From positions 1,443,612 through 1,507,611 of the forward strand of contig NZ_FOJF01000003.1 in NCBI RefSeq assembly GCF_900110995.1: DNA of 64,000 nt, in the 5' to 3' direction. Under the pieces are notes generated by a model. That model saw nothing but the letters and a program-made list of their open reading frames with translations, was not told the DNA's origin and ran no database searches. The first letter of the stretch is position 1; the number at the start of each line of letters is the position of its first letter. This document shows positions 51,138-61,500 of the stretch, in pieces. A program made the translations under genes and the position numbers. Source of the DNA: Chitinophaga sp. YR573 (GTDB lineage: Bacteria > Bacteroidota > Bacteroidia > Chitinophagales > Chitinophagaceae).

Positions 51138-54100
51138 TTAAAAATCCTCCTGTAAAATAGTCACCGGTCCTGTTAACCCCGATTTCAACAACTTTGAATG
51201 TTTGTTATAAAATTTATAAGTAGAGAATGTATATCTGCTGCTGGGCCTTGGTAATCCTTTAAGCAGCCAGTCTGGCCACTGATCTTCATTCTTAATGCCA
51301 TCATCCGGCAACTTCTCATCACCAATAAGCCTGTTGGGCCACAGGTTAATCACTTCTATTTCCAGTTGATTATTTGTTTTTAATACGGCATCAGTGATAT
51401 CCACTTTCCAGGGCGCTGTCCACAAAATCCCTACATCTTTTCCATTCAATTTTACCCTGGCCATATTATAGATCTCTCCAAGATCAAGATAAATCTTTGA
51501 AGAACTATTGATTTCCGGAAGATCAAAAGTCTTATTATATACAGCGGTGCCCGAATAATATTTAATACCATCCTCTGGTCTTAGTGTCCAGTCTTTCAAT
51601 TCATCAAAATGGACTTGTCCCGGGCCTCCCCATTTAGGATCAAAAGACACCTGCCAGGGACCGGTTAGTGTGTTGATAACAGTGTTAGTTGAAAAGTTTT
51701 TGTGAGTAGATGCAGGCAGACTGTCTTTTGCAAATACGATAAAATAACTTTGATACGCGTCAAATTTCAATGGCAAAGAAGTAAGTTGTCCTGCGACTGT
51801 ATATTCCGGTAATTTAGTGATACTGCCTGTAACAGCGTCCCATAGCTGAGCATAGCCACTCGTTGTTCTGAATGATGCAGTTGTTTGCACCTGTTGATCT
51901 GTACGGTTTGATACAAAATAAATATCCTCATCAGCGGTTATACGGTGCGTATATCTGAGTTGTCCGTTTGCTTTAAAATCCTGCTCAATACCCATATCAC
52001 GGAGTATCTGAGCCGTAAGATCGTATTCAGGATAAAGATCGTTGATCTGTTTACTCAATTCTCCTCCCCATATTATTTTCCCCTTACCAAAGATATGCGT
52101 AGTCTGTTGTAACGGCTCCTGCAAGCTATCCCAAAACGTTTTCGCCATGTTACTGATCTGCGTATCACAGGCTGGATAACCGGATAATCCCGGGGATTTC
52201 AGCGGAGGGCTTCCTACCACAATAGCTCCGTCATGTACCAGTGAAGATATTTTTTTCAGCAATGCAGGAGTCATTGTTTTTACAGCAGGCAATACCAGTA
52301 AGCGATAGCTGGCTCCATGCGGAAATACGATTTTCCCGTCTTTTACACTGGCTGTATACAGCTGACCCGGAGAGCAGCCATCAAAATTATACCCCTTCCT
52401 ATCTGGTATCACCACATCTCCGTCCATAGCTGATGAAGGCGGACGGAACACATGTGGAGAACCTTCAGGTGTCAGATATAACACATCAGCCACGGTCCTG
52501 CCCTGTTGTAAAATATACTGACATCTTGAAATGTAGTCGTGATAACCATTTACCAGTGGCCACCAGGTTTGATTCCTGTCCCAATGTACACCATAGGGCC
52601 CCATTGTAGCTCCCGGCCTCAATGAATCTGCCAGGAACTGGTTCTGAAAAGTGTGATAAACAAAACGGTTGATACCCGTTGCAAAGGCCCAGTCGCCCTG
52701 GTTTTTCATAGCACCCGGATATTGTTTCCAACCCTCATTATCCTGTGCTGTAAATGCTTCCGCAGGGATCAGGGCTTTTCCGTTTATATGCCCTATGGAC
52801 GTCGCTTCAATACAACTGAAAGAGGAATTAAATCCCAGTCCCTTACTCCAGAATTCTGCCATAGGTAAATCCGCTACGGAACCCAGTTCCAGATCGGCAG
52901 TAGGGTTCATATCATAAGGCTCTATGGATAATTGCAAACCATTACGTTTGCCATATGCTTTTACATGTTCAGCATGATTTTCCAGTACTAACTCCTGTGC
53001 AGTCTGGCGCAGGTCCCACAAAAAACGCTCACTTATTTCTACGCTGCCTACAACGTTTCCTGCATATACAGGGTAATACGGCAGCGGGTCATAACCTCTC
53101 CTTTTTTTAAATTCTTCCCGGAAATGGGGCGTCCAGTTCTGTGCCCCCATTTCCCAGCTATCGATATGTAATCTCTTTAAACCACCGGCATCTGATGGAT
53201 CAGGCTTGCCTGTTTTATGAAGCAGCCTGCCTACATAATTATCCAGGTGGGCATTGAGTGCAATGGTATCAAATTTATCAGCTTCAAAGCCCAAACCGGG
53301 TACTGGTGCGGGGCGGGTGATGGCGCCATTGTTACGCCTGCCTAAGCGCATGATGGTCCAGCTACCATTGGGGGCTAGCCAATACAATTTACCATTTCGT
53401 TGTAGTTTTCCACTGAGATCTATGATTTTATGCTGATCAATTATTGCTTCCTGCGGCAATTCATCATAAACAGCTACAGTCGGTAAAAACTGTTTTACTC
53501 CTTTTACAGACGAGTAAGGAGCGCGATAAAATAATGCCTTTTCATCGATATCTGTTATTTTAGATGATGGGACAGATGGCGTAGGATAGGCCAGCACGGC
53601 TACATCCTCATAAAAATCCTTCCACTGTTTTTTTAACTCAGGCGTAAAAGCTCCTTCGCCGAAGTAGGGCTGTTTTGGTGGAGGCACTGGTAATGTAATG
53701 GCCTTTTTTCTGGCACCATTGATGGTAACGGTACTGCTCACCAGCTGTTGCATAGACTGTGCTGGCGTTACCCATGGACCACCGCTGCCAGTCCAGCCCG
53801 GGCCGATACCTAATGTAATCTCAATGCCTAAACGTTTTGCTTCTTTAACAGCATGTGCAAAAAGGTTCTGCCATTCATCGCTTAGAAAATCAACTGGTCC
53901 ACGGGGAATACCAACGTTTACTTCTAAGAAAATAAGATTGCCTATGCCCGCTTTTTTCATGGCTTCCAGATCAGCGGTAATAGATGCAGCGGACATATTA
54001 CCATCCATGAAATACCAGTACACGCCTGGCTTTGCAGTATCCGGTGGATGAAGAAAACCTTTTTTTAATGTATTAATCTGGGCATAACCAGTGTTAATCA

Positions 54101-54143
54101 AACAGGAAAAATATATAAGACAAAATATCAGGTTTCTATACAT
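51138..54143 (-). CDS. GH106-like alpha-L-rhamnosidase
   Basis: 1001 aa with a signal peptide (MYRNLIFCLIYFSCLINTGYAQ). TIM-barrel start HPPDTAKPGVYWYFMDGNMS and ITADLEAMKKAGIGNLIFLE, then GIEITLGIGPGWTGSGGPWV, KRLHIDSWEMGAQNWTPHFR (a conserved acidic cluster) and GINRFVYHTFQNQF with PGATMGPYGVHWDRNQTWWP. A C-terminal beta-sandwich follows (LDLGEIYNMARVKLNGKDVG, WTAPWKVDITDAVLKTNNQL). This is the GH106 layout ('glycosyl hydrolase'), whose members release alpha-L-rhamnose from rhamnogalacturonan. Isolated gene; the other sugar genes of this window lie 30 kb away. The convergent ispE gene ends 2 bp from its stop. Confidence 0.85.
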   Translation of the reverse strand: MYRNLIFCLIYFSCLINTGYAQINTLKKGFLHPPDTAKPGVYWYFMDGNMSAASITADLEAMKKAGIGNLIFLEVNVGIPRGPVDFLSDEWQNLFAHAVKEAKRLGIEITLGIGPGWTGSGGPWVTPAQSMQQLVSSTVTINGARKKAITLPVPPPKQPYFGEGAFTPELKKQWKDFYEDVAVLAYPTPSVPSSKITDIDEKALFYRAPYSSVKGVKQFLPTVAVYDELPQEAIIDQHKIIDLSGKLQRNGKLYWLAPNGSWTIMRLGRRNNGAITRPAPVPGLGFEADKFDTIALNAHLDNYVGRLLHKTGKPDPSDAGGLKRLHIDSWEMGAQNWTPHFREEFKKRRGYDPLPYYPVYAGNVVGSVEISERFLWDLRQTAQELVLENHAEHVKAYGKRNGLQLSIEPYDMNPTADLELGSVADLPMAEFWSKGLGFNSSFSCIEATSIGHINGKALIPAEAFTAQDNEGWKQYPGAMKNQGDWAFATGINRFVYHTFQNQFLADSLRPGATMGPYGVHWDRNQTWWPLVNGYHDYISRCQYILQQGRTVADVLYLTPEGSPHVFRPPSSAMDGDVVIPDRKGYNFDGCSPGQLYTASVKDGKIVFPHGASYRLLVLPAVKTMTPALLKKISSLVHDGAIVVGSPPLKSPGLSGYPACDTQISNMAKTFWDSLQEPLQQTTHIFGKGKIIWGGELSKQINDLYPEYDLTAQILRDMGIEQDFKANGQLRYTHRITADEDIYFVSNRTDQQVQTTASFRTTSGYAQLWDAVTGSITKLPEYTVAGQLTSLPLKFDAYQSYFIVFAKDSLPASTHKNFSTNTVINTLTGPWQVSFDPKWGGPGQVHFDELKDWTLRPEDGIKYYSGTAVYNKTFDLPEINSSSKIYLDLGEIYNMARVKLNGKDVGILWTAPWKVDITDAVLKTNNQLEIEVINLWPNRLIGDEKLPDDGIKNEDQWPDWLLKGLPRPSSRYTFSTYKFYNKHSKLLKSGLTGPVTILQEDF

Positions 54144-54288
54144 TACGCAATGGTAATTTATGGATGATGCAAACGAAGCTCAACAAATTAATCATTTACC
54201 GGCATTCTATAGTTGCCATGATATTCTTTTGTATTTTAAATGTGCTGGTAATAAAAAACAGACTGTTCAAAAGTATTTGTAGACACTA

Positions 54289-54455
54289 AAAAGGCTCCGC
54301 TAGGAGCCCCGTGTTTGTAGCAACAATCTATCCTCTCCATAATTGACTCCGTTAGGAGTCCCCTATTACAGCAATTAATAGGGGACTCCTAACGGAGTCA
54401 AGTTTTGTTTATAATACGTTTTGCTACAAACACGGGGCTCCTAGCGGAGCCTTTT
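54289..54455. repeat. Nested double inverted repeat with palindromic cores
   Basis: Outer arms are 35 bp and perfect (54289-54323 with 54421-54455), containing GGCTCCGCTAGGAGCC and a GTGTTTGTAGCAA tail. Inner arms are 26 bp and perfect (54343-54368 with 54376-54401), containing GACTCCGTTAGGAGTC. The 16-bp core of each arm is itself palindromic. A 7-nt loop (CAGCAAT) lies in the centre. The whole lies in the 401-bp gap between the GH106-like gene and rplT, with no ORF. Confidence 0.92.
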
Positions 54456-54486
54456 ATATTTTGTTCATATATATGCAGACAACAAA

Positions 54487-54517
54487 AAAAGTCCGCAAAT
54501 TGAATTTGCAGACTTTT
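54487..54517 (-). terminator. Rho-independent terminator after rplT
   Basis: Stem with one mismatch AAAAGTCTGCAAATT / ATTTGCGGACTTTT on the minus strand (54487-54517), followed by a U-run (54484-54490). Confidence 0.8.
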
Positions 54518-54544
54518 AAGCGATATATTTTTATCTTCCCGTAA

Positions 54545-54889
54545 TTACTTAACGGAAGCGATAAGAGTCTTGAAAGTTTCAGGCTCATTCATAGCCAGAT
54601 CTGCCAATACCTTCCTGTTCAGGTCGATATTCTTGTCAGACAGCTTGTGAATAAACTGAGAATAGGTCAAACCTTCGGCTCTGGCAGCAGCATTAATACG
54701 TGCAATCCACAGCTGGCGGTAATTTCTTTTCTTCAATTTACGGCCTACATAGCTATAGGTAAGACCTTTTTCTAAAACGTTTTTGGCAACGGTATAAACA
54801 TTTTTCCTTTTACCGTAGAAGCCTTTGGCCTGCTTTAATATTTTCTTCCTGCGGGCTCTGGAAGCTACTGCATTGACTGAACGAGGCAT
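54545..54889 (-). CDS. rplT: Large ribosomal subunit protein bL20
   Basis: 114 aa. MPRSVNAVASRARRKKILKQ and AKGFYGKRKNVYTVAKN match bL20 closely, with YVGRKLKKRNYRQLWIARIN and YSQFIHKLSDKNIDLNRKVL. Binds 23S rRNA early in large-subunit assembly. Co-directional with rpmI (49-bp gap). In E. coli the infC-rpmI-rplT group is autoregulated by L20; no infC precedes this pair here. A hairpin terminator follows. Confidence 0.97.
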   Translation of the reverse strand: MPRSVNAVASRARRKKILKQAKGFYGKRKNVYTVAKNVLEKGLTYSYVGRKLKKRNYRQLWIARINAAARAEGLTYSQFIHKLSDKNIDLNRKVLADLAMNEPETFKTLIASVK

Positions 54890-54938
54890 ATAGTGCTTTT
54901 TTACTCAGGTTAATAATTAATTGTCCAACACCACATCT

Positions 54939-55136
54939 CTATCTGAGAGCAAGCATTCTTTTTACCAGGTCCAGGTTAGCAGAACTAACCAGGCTGCTAC
55001 CTCTCAGGTGGCGCTTTCTTTTGGTACTCTTCTTAGTCAACAAGTGACTTTTGAAAGCATTATACCGCTTAATCTGTCCGCTCCCGGTAACCTTAAAGGT
55101 CTTCTTCGCCCGGGAATGAGTCTTTACTTTGGGCAT
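54939..55136 (-). CDS. rpmI: Large ribosomal subunit protein bL35
   Basis: 65 aa. MPKVKTHSRAKKTFKVTGSG, QIKRYNAFKSHLLTKKSTKR and RHLRGSSLVSSANLDLVKRM are bL35 signatures. Ribosomal large-subunit protein, paired with rplT downstream. First gene of the pair; its promoter must lie in 55137-55580, which also serves the divergent giant gene. Confidence 0.97.
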   Translation of the reverse strand: MPKVKTHSRAKKTFKVTGSGQIKRYNAFKSHLLTKKSTKRKRHLRGSSLVSSANLDLVKRMLALR

Positions 55137-55580
55137 CTTACATCAAATTTGGACTGCAAAGGTAGATAAATATTTGAAACAATATACGTGCAATATAAAT
55201 TATTTATTAACGCCTTTACTGTGTGGATAACTTTTAAATATTTTTTTTGATCTTTTTTTGAACAGTTTAAGTCACTGACTATCAAATTATCCCTCCCCCC
55301 CTACCTCATGTTATCCTTCCATTAATCACCTTAAGATATATACACATTTTTTATATTTACTATATTAGTCATAATTTTAATCTTAAGAATAACCTTTTTT
55401 TTAGCCATATCAATAAAAAATGACCGAGCCTATGAAACCGTTTTACACGTCTCAAAATGCCGCCCCAATCAGGGTCTGGAAGGATTTTTCGCTGGTTAAC
55501 CACTACAAATCATGCAGTGAGAATACCATTTAATTCTCAGAAACCTGATACTTTATTAACATATATTGATTGTTTGCAGC
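55137..55580. other. Divergent regulatory region between rpmI and the giant secreted protein gene
   Basis: 444 bp, very AT-rich, with pyrimidine runs (TCCCTCCCCCCC near 55290). No infC-sized ORF. A 90-codon ORF at 55457-55729 overlaps the start of the giant gene in another frame and is not credible. It should hold the promoters of the rpmI-rplT pair (minus) and the 55581 gene (plus). Confidence 0.45.
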
Positions 55581-58500
55581 ATGAAAAAGATCCTCCAATT
55601 ATTACTCATCTGTATGTTCTGTGCACTTGGCATGGTGCAGGCTCAGACGACGCATATAAACATACCGGATACGGTTTGTATGTCGACGACCAGCAGTACT
55701 TCAGATCAGGCAAAGTTCACCAGTATTAACTCGTACCTCGACGGAAGTGGTATTTCAAGTATATCTCTGGCTACATGGACAATTACCACCCCTGGTGGAA
55801 CGGATGCAGATTATAATATATTATACTCTGCCAATACGTCTACTGTGAAGGCTACCAAGTTAGTAAATACAAAATCACTGACATTGGAATTCCTGGTACC
55901 TGGTAAATATACATTTAAAGCCACATTCACATATGTCCAGGGGGGAGTAACTAAATCGATCTCCATTACCAGAACACTGGTTGCCGTAAATTGTACTATA
56001 TCTACCTGTAATGGCGGTTATGCTGTTATGGCCGGATTTAATGAAAATTTCGGTACAATGCCAGCAGGGGTAGTGCGAATGAAATACCCTGTGGATAGTG
56101 TTGTGTGGTATGGATATCAATCTACCTACGGCCTCGCGGATAACTGGTATAACATATCAAATACTACTCACCAGAGAGACGAATGGGTAACCATGCCAGA
56201 TCACACGGGTAATACCAATGGTGCGATGCTGGTGGCGAATTCTGCGATTGATCCGCTTAGATTCTATCAGAAAAAGGTAACCGGATTATGTAGTGGTTCC
56301 ATTTATAACTTCAGTGCATGGTTGCTGGATTTGGATGGCATTGGTGTATTCGAAAATAACTGCGTTACTAATTTTATATATGCAGGTGTAACATTCCGGG
56401 TACTGGATGCTAATGATACCACCAAAGTATTGGCCAATTTCAAAACATACGCAGTATCACCGAACTTAACATCTCCCCAATGGCAACGTTACGGCGGACA
56501 GTTTACCATTCCGGCCGGTGTAACAAATGTATTGGTACGTATTATCAATGATCAGCCTGGTGGTTGTGGTAATGATATCGCGATTGATGACATCAGTTTT
56601 ACATATTGTAGTCCTATTATTACTGCTGGTCTGTTAGGTAACAGCACTGGCCTTAAAGAAGTATTGTGTGAGGGGACTGCTGATACATTAACATCTTCTA
56701 TATTACCTATTGGTTATTTCAAAGTTCCTGTTTATCAATGGGAAATGAGTGATGACAATGGTGTTTCCTGGTTTAATGTACCTTATGGTACACCAAGGGA
56801 TTCTTTACTCAAGATTCCTGCGGGAGCATTAAAAGGTACTAAAACGGTAGCCGCAGACTACCTTTTCCGTGTTCGTGTATATGAAAAAGGCATTGCCGAT
56901 TCATTGGGCTGTGCGAACCCCTCGAGTCCTATCAAGATTACGATCTTACCAATGCCGATACTGTCTCTTACCAAGAGTCAGGTCTGTGCGGGTGCAGTAG
57001 TGGAGTTAGAGGCATCAGGAGGTTTCGACAGATTTGAGTGGAGAGATCTTCCGGGATATGTAGGAGCAACCAGACAAATTACACTGGTGCCACCAGACAC
57101 CACAATCATGGTATACGGTTTCGTATTCTATGGAGAAGGTGGTGGAAAAACCTGTAAAGACTCCAATACAGCCTATATTAAGGTAGATGATAAACCTGTC
57201 GTGGAAGTAGCTCCTTCTACAACAACCATCTGTTTGGGCGATGTAGTCGACTACAAAATCAACGCAGCGCTCGCTGGTATGGATATCAGGTGGTATCGTG
57301 GTTCTCATGGTTCCGCTATTGATACTACATTAATGCCTGAGTGGAATGGCGCCACAGATATTGAGGTCCAACCCACATCCGTGGCGGATAGTATTTTCTC
57401 CGTGATGGTCCGGTCTGGGGTCTGTGAGGTCGAATCAGCTCCTTTAAAGGTGATCATTACGCAAACGCCACCTAAGATCAAGTTCCCTCCGATTATAAAT
57501 TGCTCCAGCACAAATCCAACTGGTGTATTCAATCTGCCTGATTCTACTCAGACAGGTGTAATCGGTTCATGGTCTATTGTGTCTTATACAGGTATTGACC
57601 TTCAGGCGGGTGAAACGATCAATGACTATGTCAAGATCTACAATCCAGCCAAGATGAATACCAAAGTAAGTATACCATATGGAAGTACAGTGGTAATCGG
57701 TTGGACGGCTCAGCCTACAGCTAACGGAAACTGTAAGATTACTTCTACGGATACACTCTCCCTGGTGAACAATCCTACCTTCAGTGATGCAGGTCCGGAC
57801 CAGACACAGTGCGGTACTTCGAATGTATTCACCATGGCAGCTTCTGCGCCAGATCTTACATTAACGGGTCCTGCTGCTGAAAGTGGTAAATGGACACTGG
57901 TATCGGGTGTTGCGACAATAGCAGACGCCACCTCTCCTACTACAACCGTTACCGTTGCTGGTATACAGGATGTAGTATTAACATGGGCAATTACTAATGC
58001 TGCGGGTTGTTCTGGTAATGTGGGAACTGTTACTTTACATAAAACAGCTCCTCCATCTGCTGTACTGAAAGCACCTCTTACTATATGTAGTTCAGCGGGT
58101 ACCTTCAATGTGGATTCAGTTTCAACCACGGGAGCACCTACTAATTATGTACTGAAAGCAGGTACACCTGCCCTGCCAGGTTTTGTAACAATGACAGGTA
58201 CACTTGCATGGCCTATCACGGTTACTTATCCTACAGGTACATTACCAGCTCCTAATACTTATAACTTCATCCTCACGGTATCTACTGCCAACCCAGGATG
58301 TACGACAGATATTCCGTTCTCTTTAAATGTTTCTTCTCCTCCTACCGCTCCTACAGGCGTTACCGTTGGTACACCAAGTATTTGCGATACTGGTTCTACC
58401 ATCCTTACTGTTGTAGGTGGTGACCTCGGAAAGAAAGCAGATGGTGTTACACCGGATGCTAAATGGAAATGGTATAAAGGAGCATGTGGAGGTACAGCTA

Positions 58501-61500
58501 TTGACAGTGGTGCTTCTATCGTTGTTCATGGTATCAGCGCTACCACTACTTATTATGTGAGAGCAGAAGGTACCTGCGGTAATACTGCCTGCGCAAGCGG
58601 AACAGTGACTGTTTATACCAAACCAGCTGCTGCTGCTGCTGGAGTTGATCAGTCTCATTGCTCTGACTCCCTGTTTATCATGGCGGCCAATAAAGCGACC
58701 GCCGGTGCAGGTGTCTGGACCATCGTTTCTGGTACAGCTACTATTAGAACACCTGCCAGTGATACCAGTTCTATCATTGTATTAGCAGGAAATACTGCTA
58801 CTTTAAGATGGACGATTACAAATGGTGTTTGTACATCTAATGATGACATCGTACTGACCAACTATAAAAATATCCAGGCTGCTGCTGGTGCTGACCAAAA
58901 CCATTGTGCTACTCCTGCTTTCACCATGGCAGCTAATACGCCTGCTACAGGATCAGGTGCATGGACATTGGTGTCAGGTGCTGCTACCATCACAACACCT
59001 GCAAGTGCTACTTCTGCAGTGACGGTTGCTAATGGTGCTACCGCTACCCTGAGATGGACAATCACTAACGGAACCTGTACAACAACAGATGATGTAGTGT
59101 TAACTAACTACGCTACACCAACAACTTCTGTTGCCGGTCCTGCTCAATCACATTGTTCTGATTCTCTGTTCACTATGGCAGCTAACACGCCAACAGTAGG
59201 TACAGGTGTTTGGACAATTGTTTCAGGTACTGCTACTATCACAACTCCAACCAGTCCTACAAGTACTGTGTTCGTGTTAGCCGGTAAAACAGCTACGTTG
59301 CAGTGGACTATTTCCAATGGAACATGTACCGCTTCTTCTTCTACTGTTGTTCTGACTAACTATATGAAGCCTGCAAATGCAGCAGCTGGTCCGGATCTGT
59401 CTCATTGTTCTGATTCACTGTTTACCATGGTGGCCAACAAAGCTACTTTCGGTGCTGGTGTATGGACAATCGTTTCAGGAACAGCGACTATCACAACTCC
59501 TTCAAGTGAGGTAAGCACCATCTTTGTAAAAGCTGGTAATACTGCTACACTGCGCTGGACCATTACAAATGGTGTTTGTACAAGCAGTGATGATATCGTA
59601 CTGACAAATTATATGAGTATACCGGCTGTTGCTGGTCCTGACCAGAATCATTGTGCTACTCCTGCTTTCACTATGGCGGCTAACACCCCAGGTACCGGAA
59701 CAGGAGCATGGACAATTGCAAAAGGTACAGCGACTATCACAACGCCAGCCAGTCCAACATCAGCGGTAACAGTTGCCAACGGTGACTCTGCTTACCTGGT
59801 ATGGACTATTACAAATGGTACTTGTAAAACAACTGATACCGTAATTTTAAGAAACTATGCAACACCAACTATTTCGGTTGCTGGTCCTGCTCAGTCACAT
59901 TGTAGTGACTCCCTGTTTATCATGGCGGCTAACAAGCCAACAGTTGGTACAGGTGTATGGACAATAGTTTCAGGTACTGCTGTTATCAGAACGCCAACAA
60001 GTGATACGAGTTCAGTAATAGTAAAAGCAGGCAATACTGCTACATTACAATGGACCATTTCCAATGGTACATGTACGCCTTCTACTTCTACTATTGTACT
60101 GACTAACGCTCAAAAAATACCGGCTGTTGCTGGTCCTGACCAGGCTCATTGTGCTACTCCTGCCTTTACCCTTGCTGCCAACAGCGCTGGTACCGGAACA
60201 GGTGCATGGACATTGATAAAAGGTACAGCTACCATCACAACACCTGCCAGTCCAACATCAGCGGTAACAGTTGCCAACGGTGATTCTGCTTACCTGGTTT
60301 GGACTATTACAAACGGTACATGTTCTACAAAAGACACTGTTGTTTTAAGGAACTATGCTGCTCCATCAACTTCAGTTGCTGGTCCTGCTCAGTCACATTG
60401 TGCTGATTCTCTGTTCACCATGGCGGCTAACACGCCAACTGTGGGTACAGGTATATGGACAATTGTTTCAGGTACTGCTACTATCACTACACCAACCAGT
60501 CCTACAAGTACTGTGTTCGTGTTAGCTGGTAAAACAGCTACCCTTCAGTGGACCATTTCCAATGGAACATGTCCTCCTTCTTCTTCTACTGTTGTACTGA
60601 CCAATTATATGAAGCCTGCTACGGCAGTAGCTGGACCAGATCTGTCTCATTGTTCTGATTCACTGTTTACAATGGTAGCTAACAGCGCTTCTGTTGGAGC
60701 AGGTGCATGGGCCATCATTTCAGGAACAGCAACTGTCACTACTCCGGCCAGTCCTACAAGTACTGTGTTCGTGTTAGCTGGTAATACTGCTACACTGCGC
60801 TGGACCATCACAAATGGTGTTTGTACAACCAGTGATGATATCGTACTGACCAACTACAGAAATATCCAGGCTGTTGCTGGTCCTGACCAGAATAATTGTG
60901 CTACTCCTGCCTTTACCCTTGCTGCTAACAGCGCCGGTACCGGAACAGGTGTATGGACATTGATAAAAGGTACAGCGACTATCACAACACCAGCCAGTCC
61001 TACATCAGCGGTAACAGTTGCCACCGGTGATTCTGCTTACCTGGTATGGACTATTACAAACGGACTTTGTAAAACAACCGATACCGTTGTTCTAAGGAAT
61101 TATGCAACACCAACACCTTCTGTAGCAGGTCCTGCTCAGACACATTGTAATGACTCTCTGTTTATCATGGCGGCTAACAAGCCAACCATCGGTAAAGGTG
61201 TATGGACAATAGTTTCCGGAACAGCGACTATCAGAACGCCAACAAGTGATACCAGTTCAATCATAGTAAAAGCAGGAAATACTGCAACACTGCAATGGAC
61301 CATTTCTAATGGAACATGTCCTCCTTCTACTTCTACGGTTGTACTGACTAATAATGCCAAACCAACGACAGCAGTTGCTGGTCCTGACCAGGGACATTGT
61401 GTGGATCCAAACTTTACACTGGCAGGTAATACACCTACGCTGGGTACCGGAGCATGGACACTGGTAAAAGGAACAGCTACTATTACAACACCAACCAGTC

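Noticed and set aside
54289..54455. Terminator of rplT or the GH106-like gene
   Set aside because: The structure is far longer than a terminator, lacks a U-tract at its ends, and a separate hairpin at 54487-54517 already serves rplT.
55457..55729. 90-aa plus-strand ORF
   Set aside because: Overlaps the start of the giant gene in another frame; the giant gene has a clear signal peptide at 55581.
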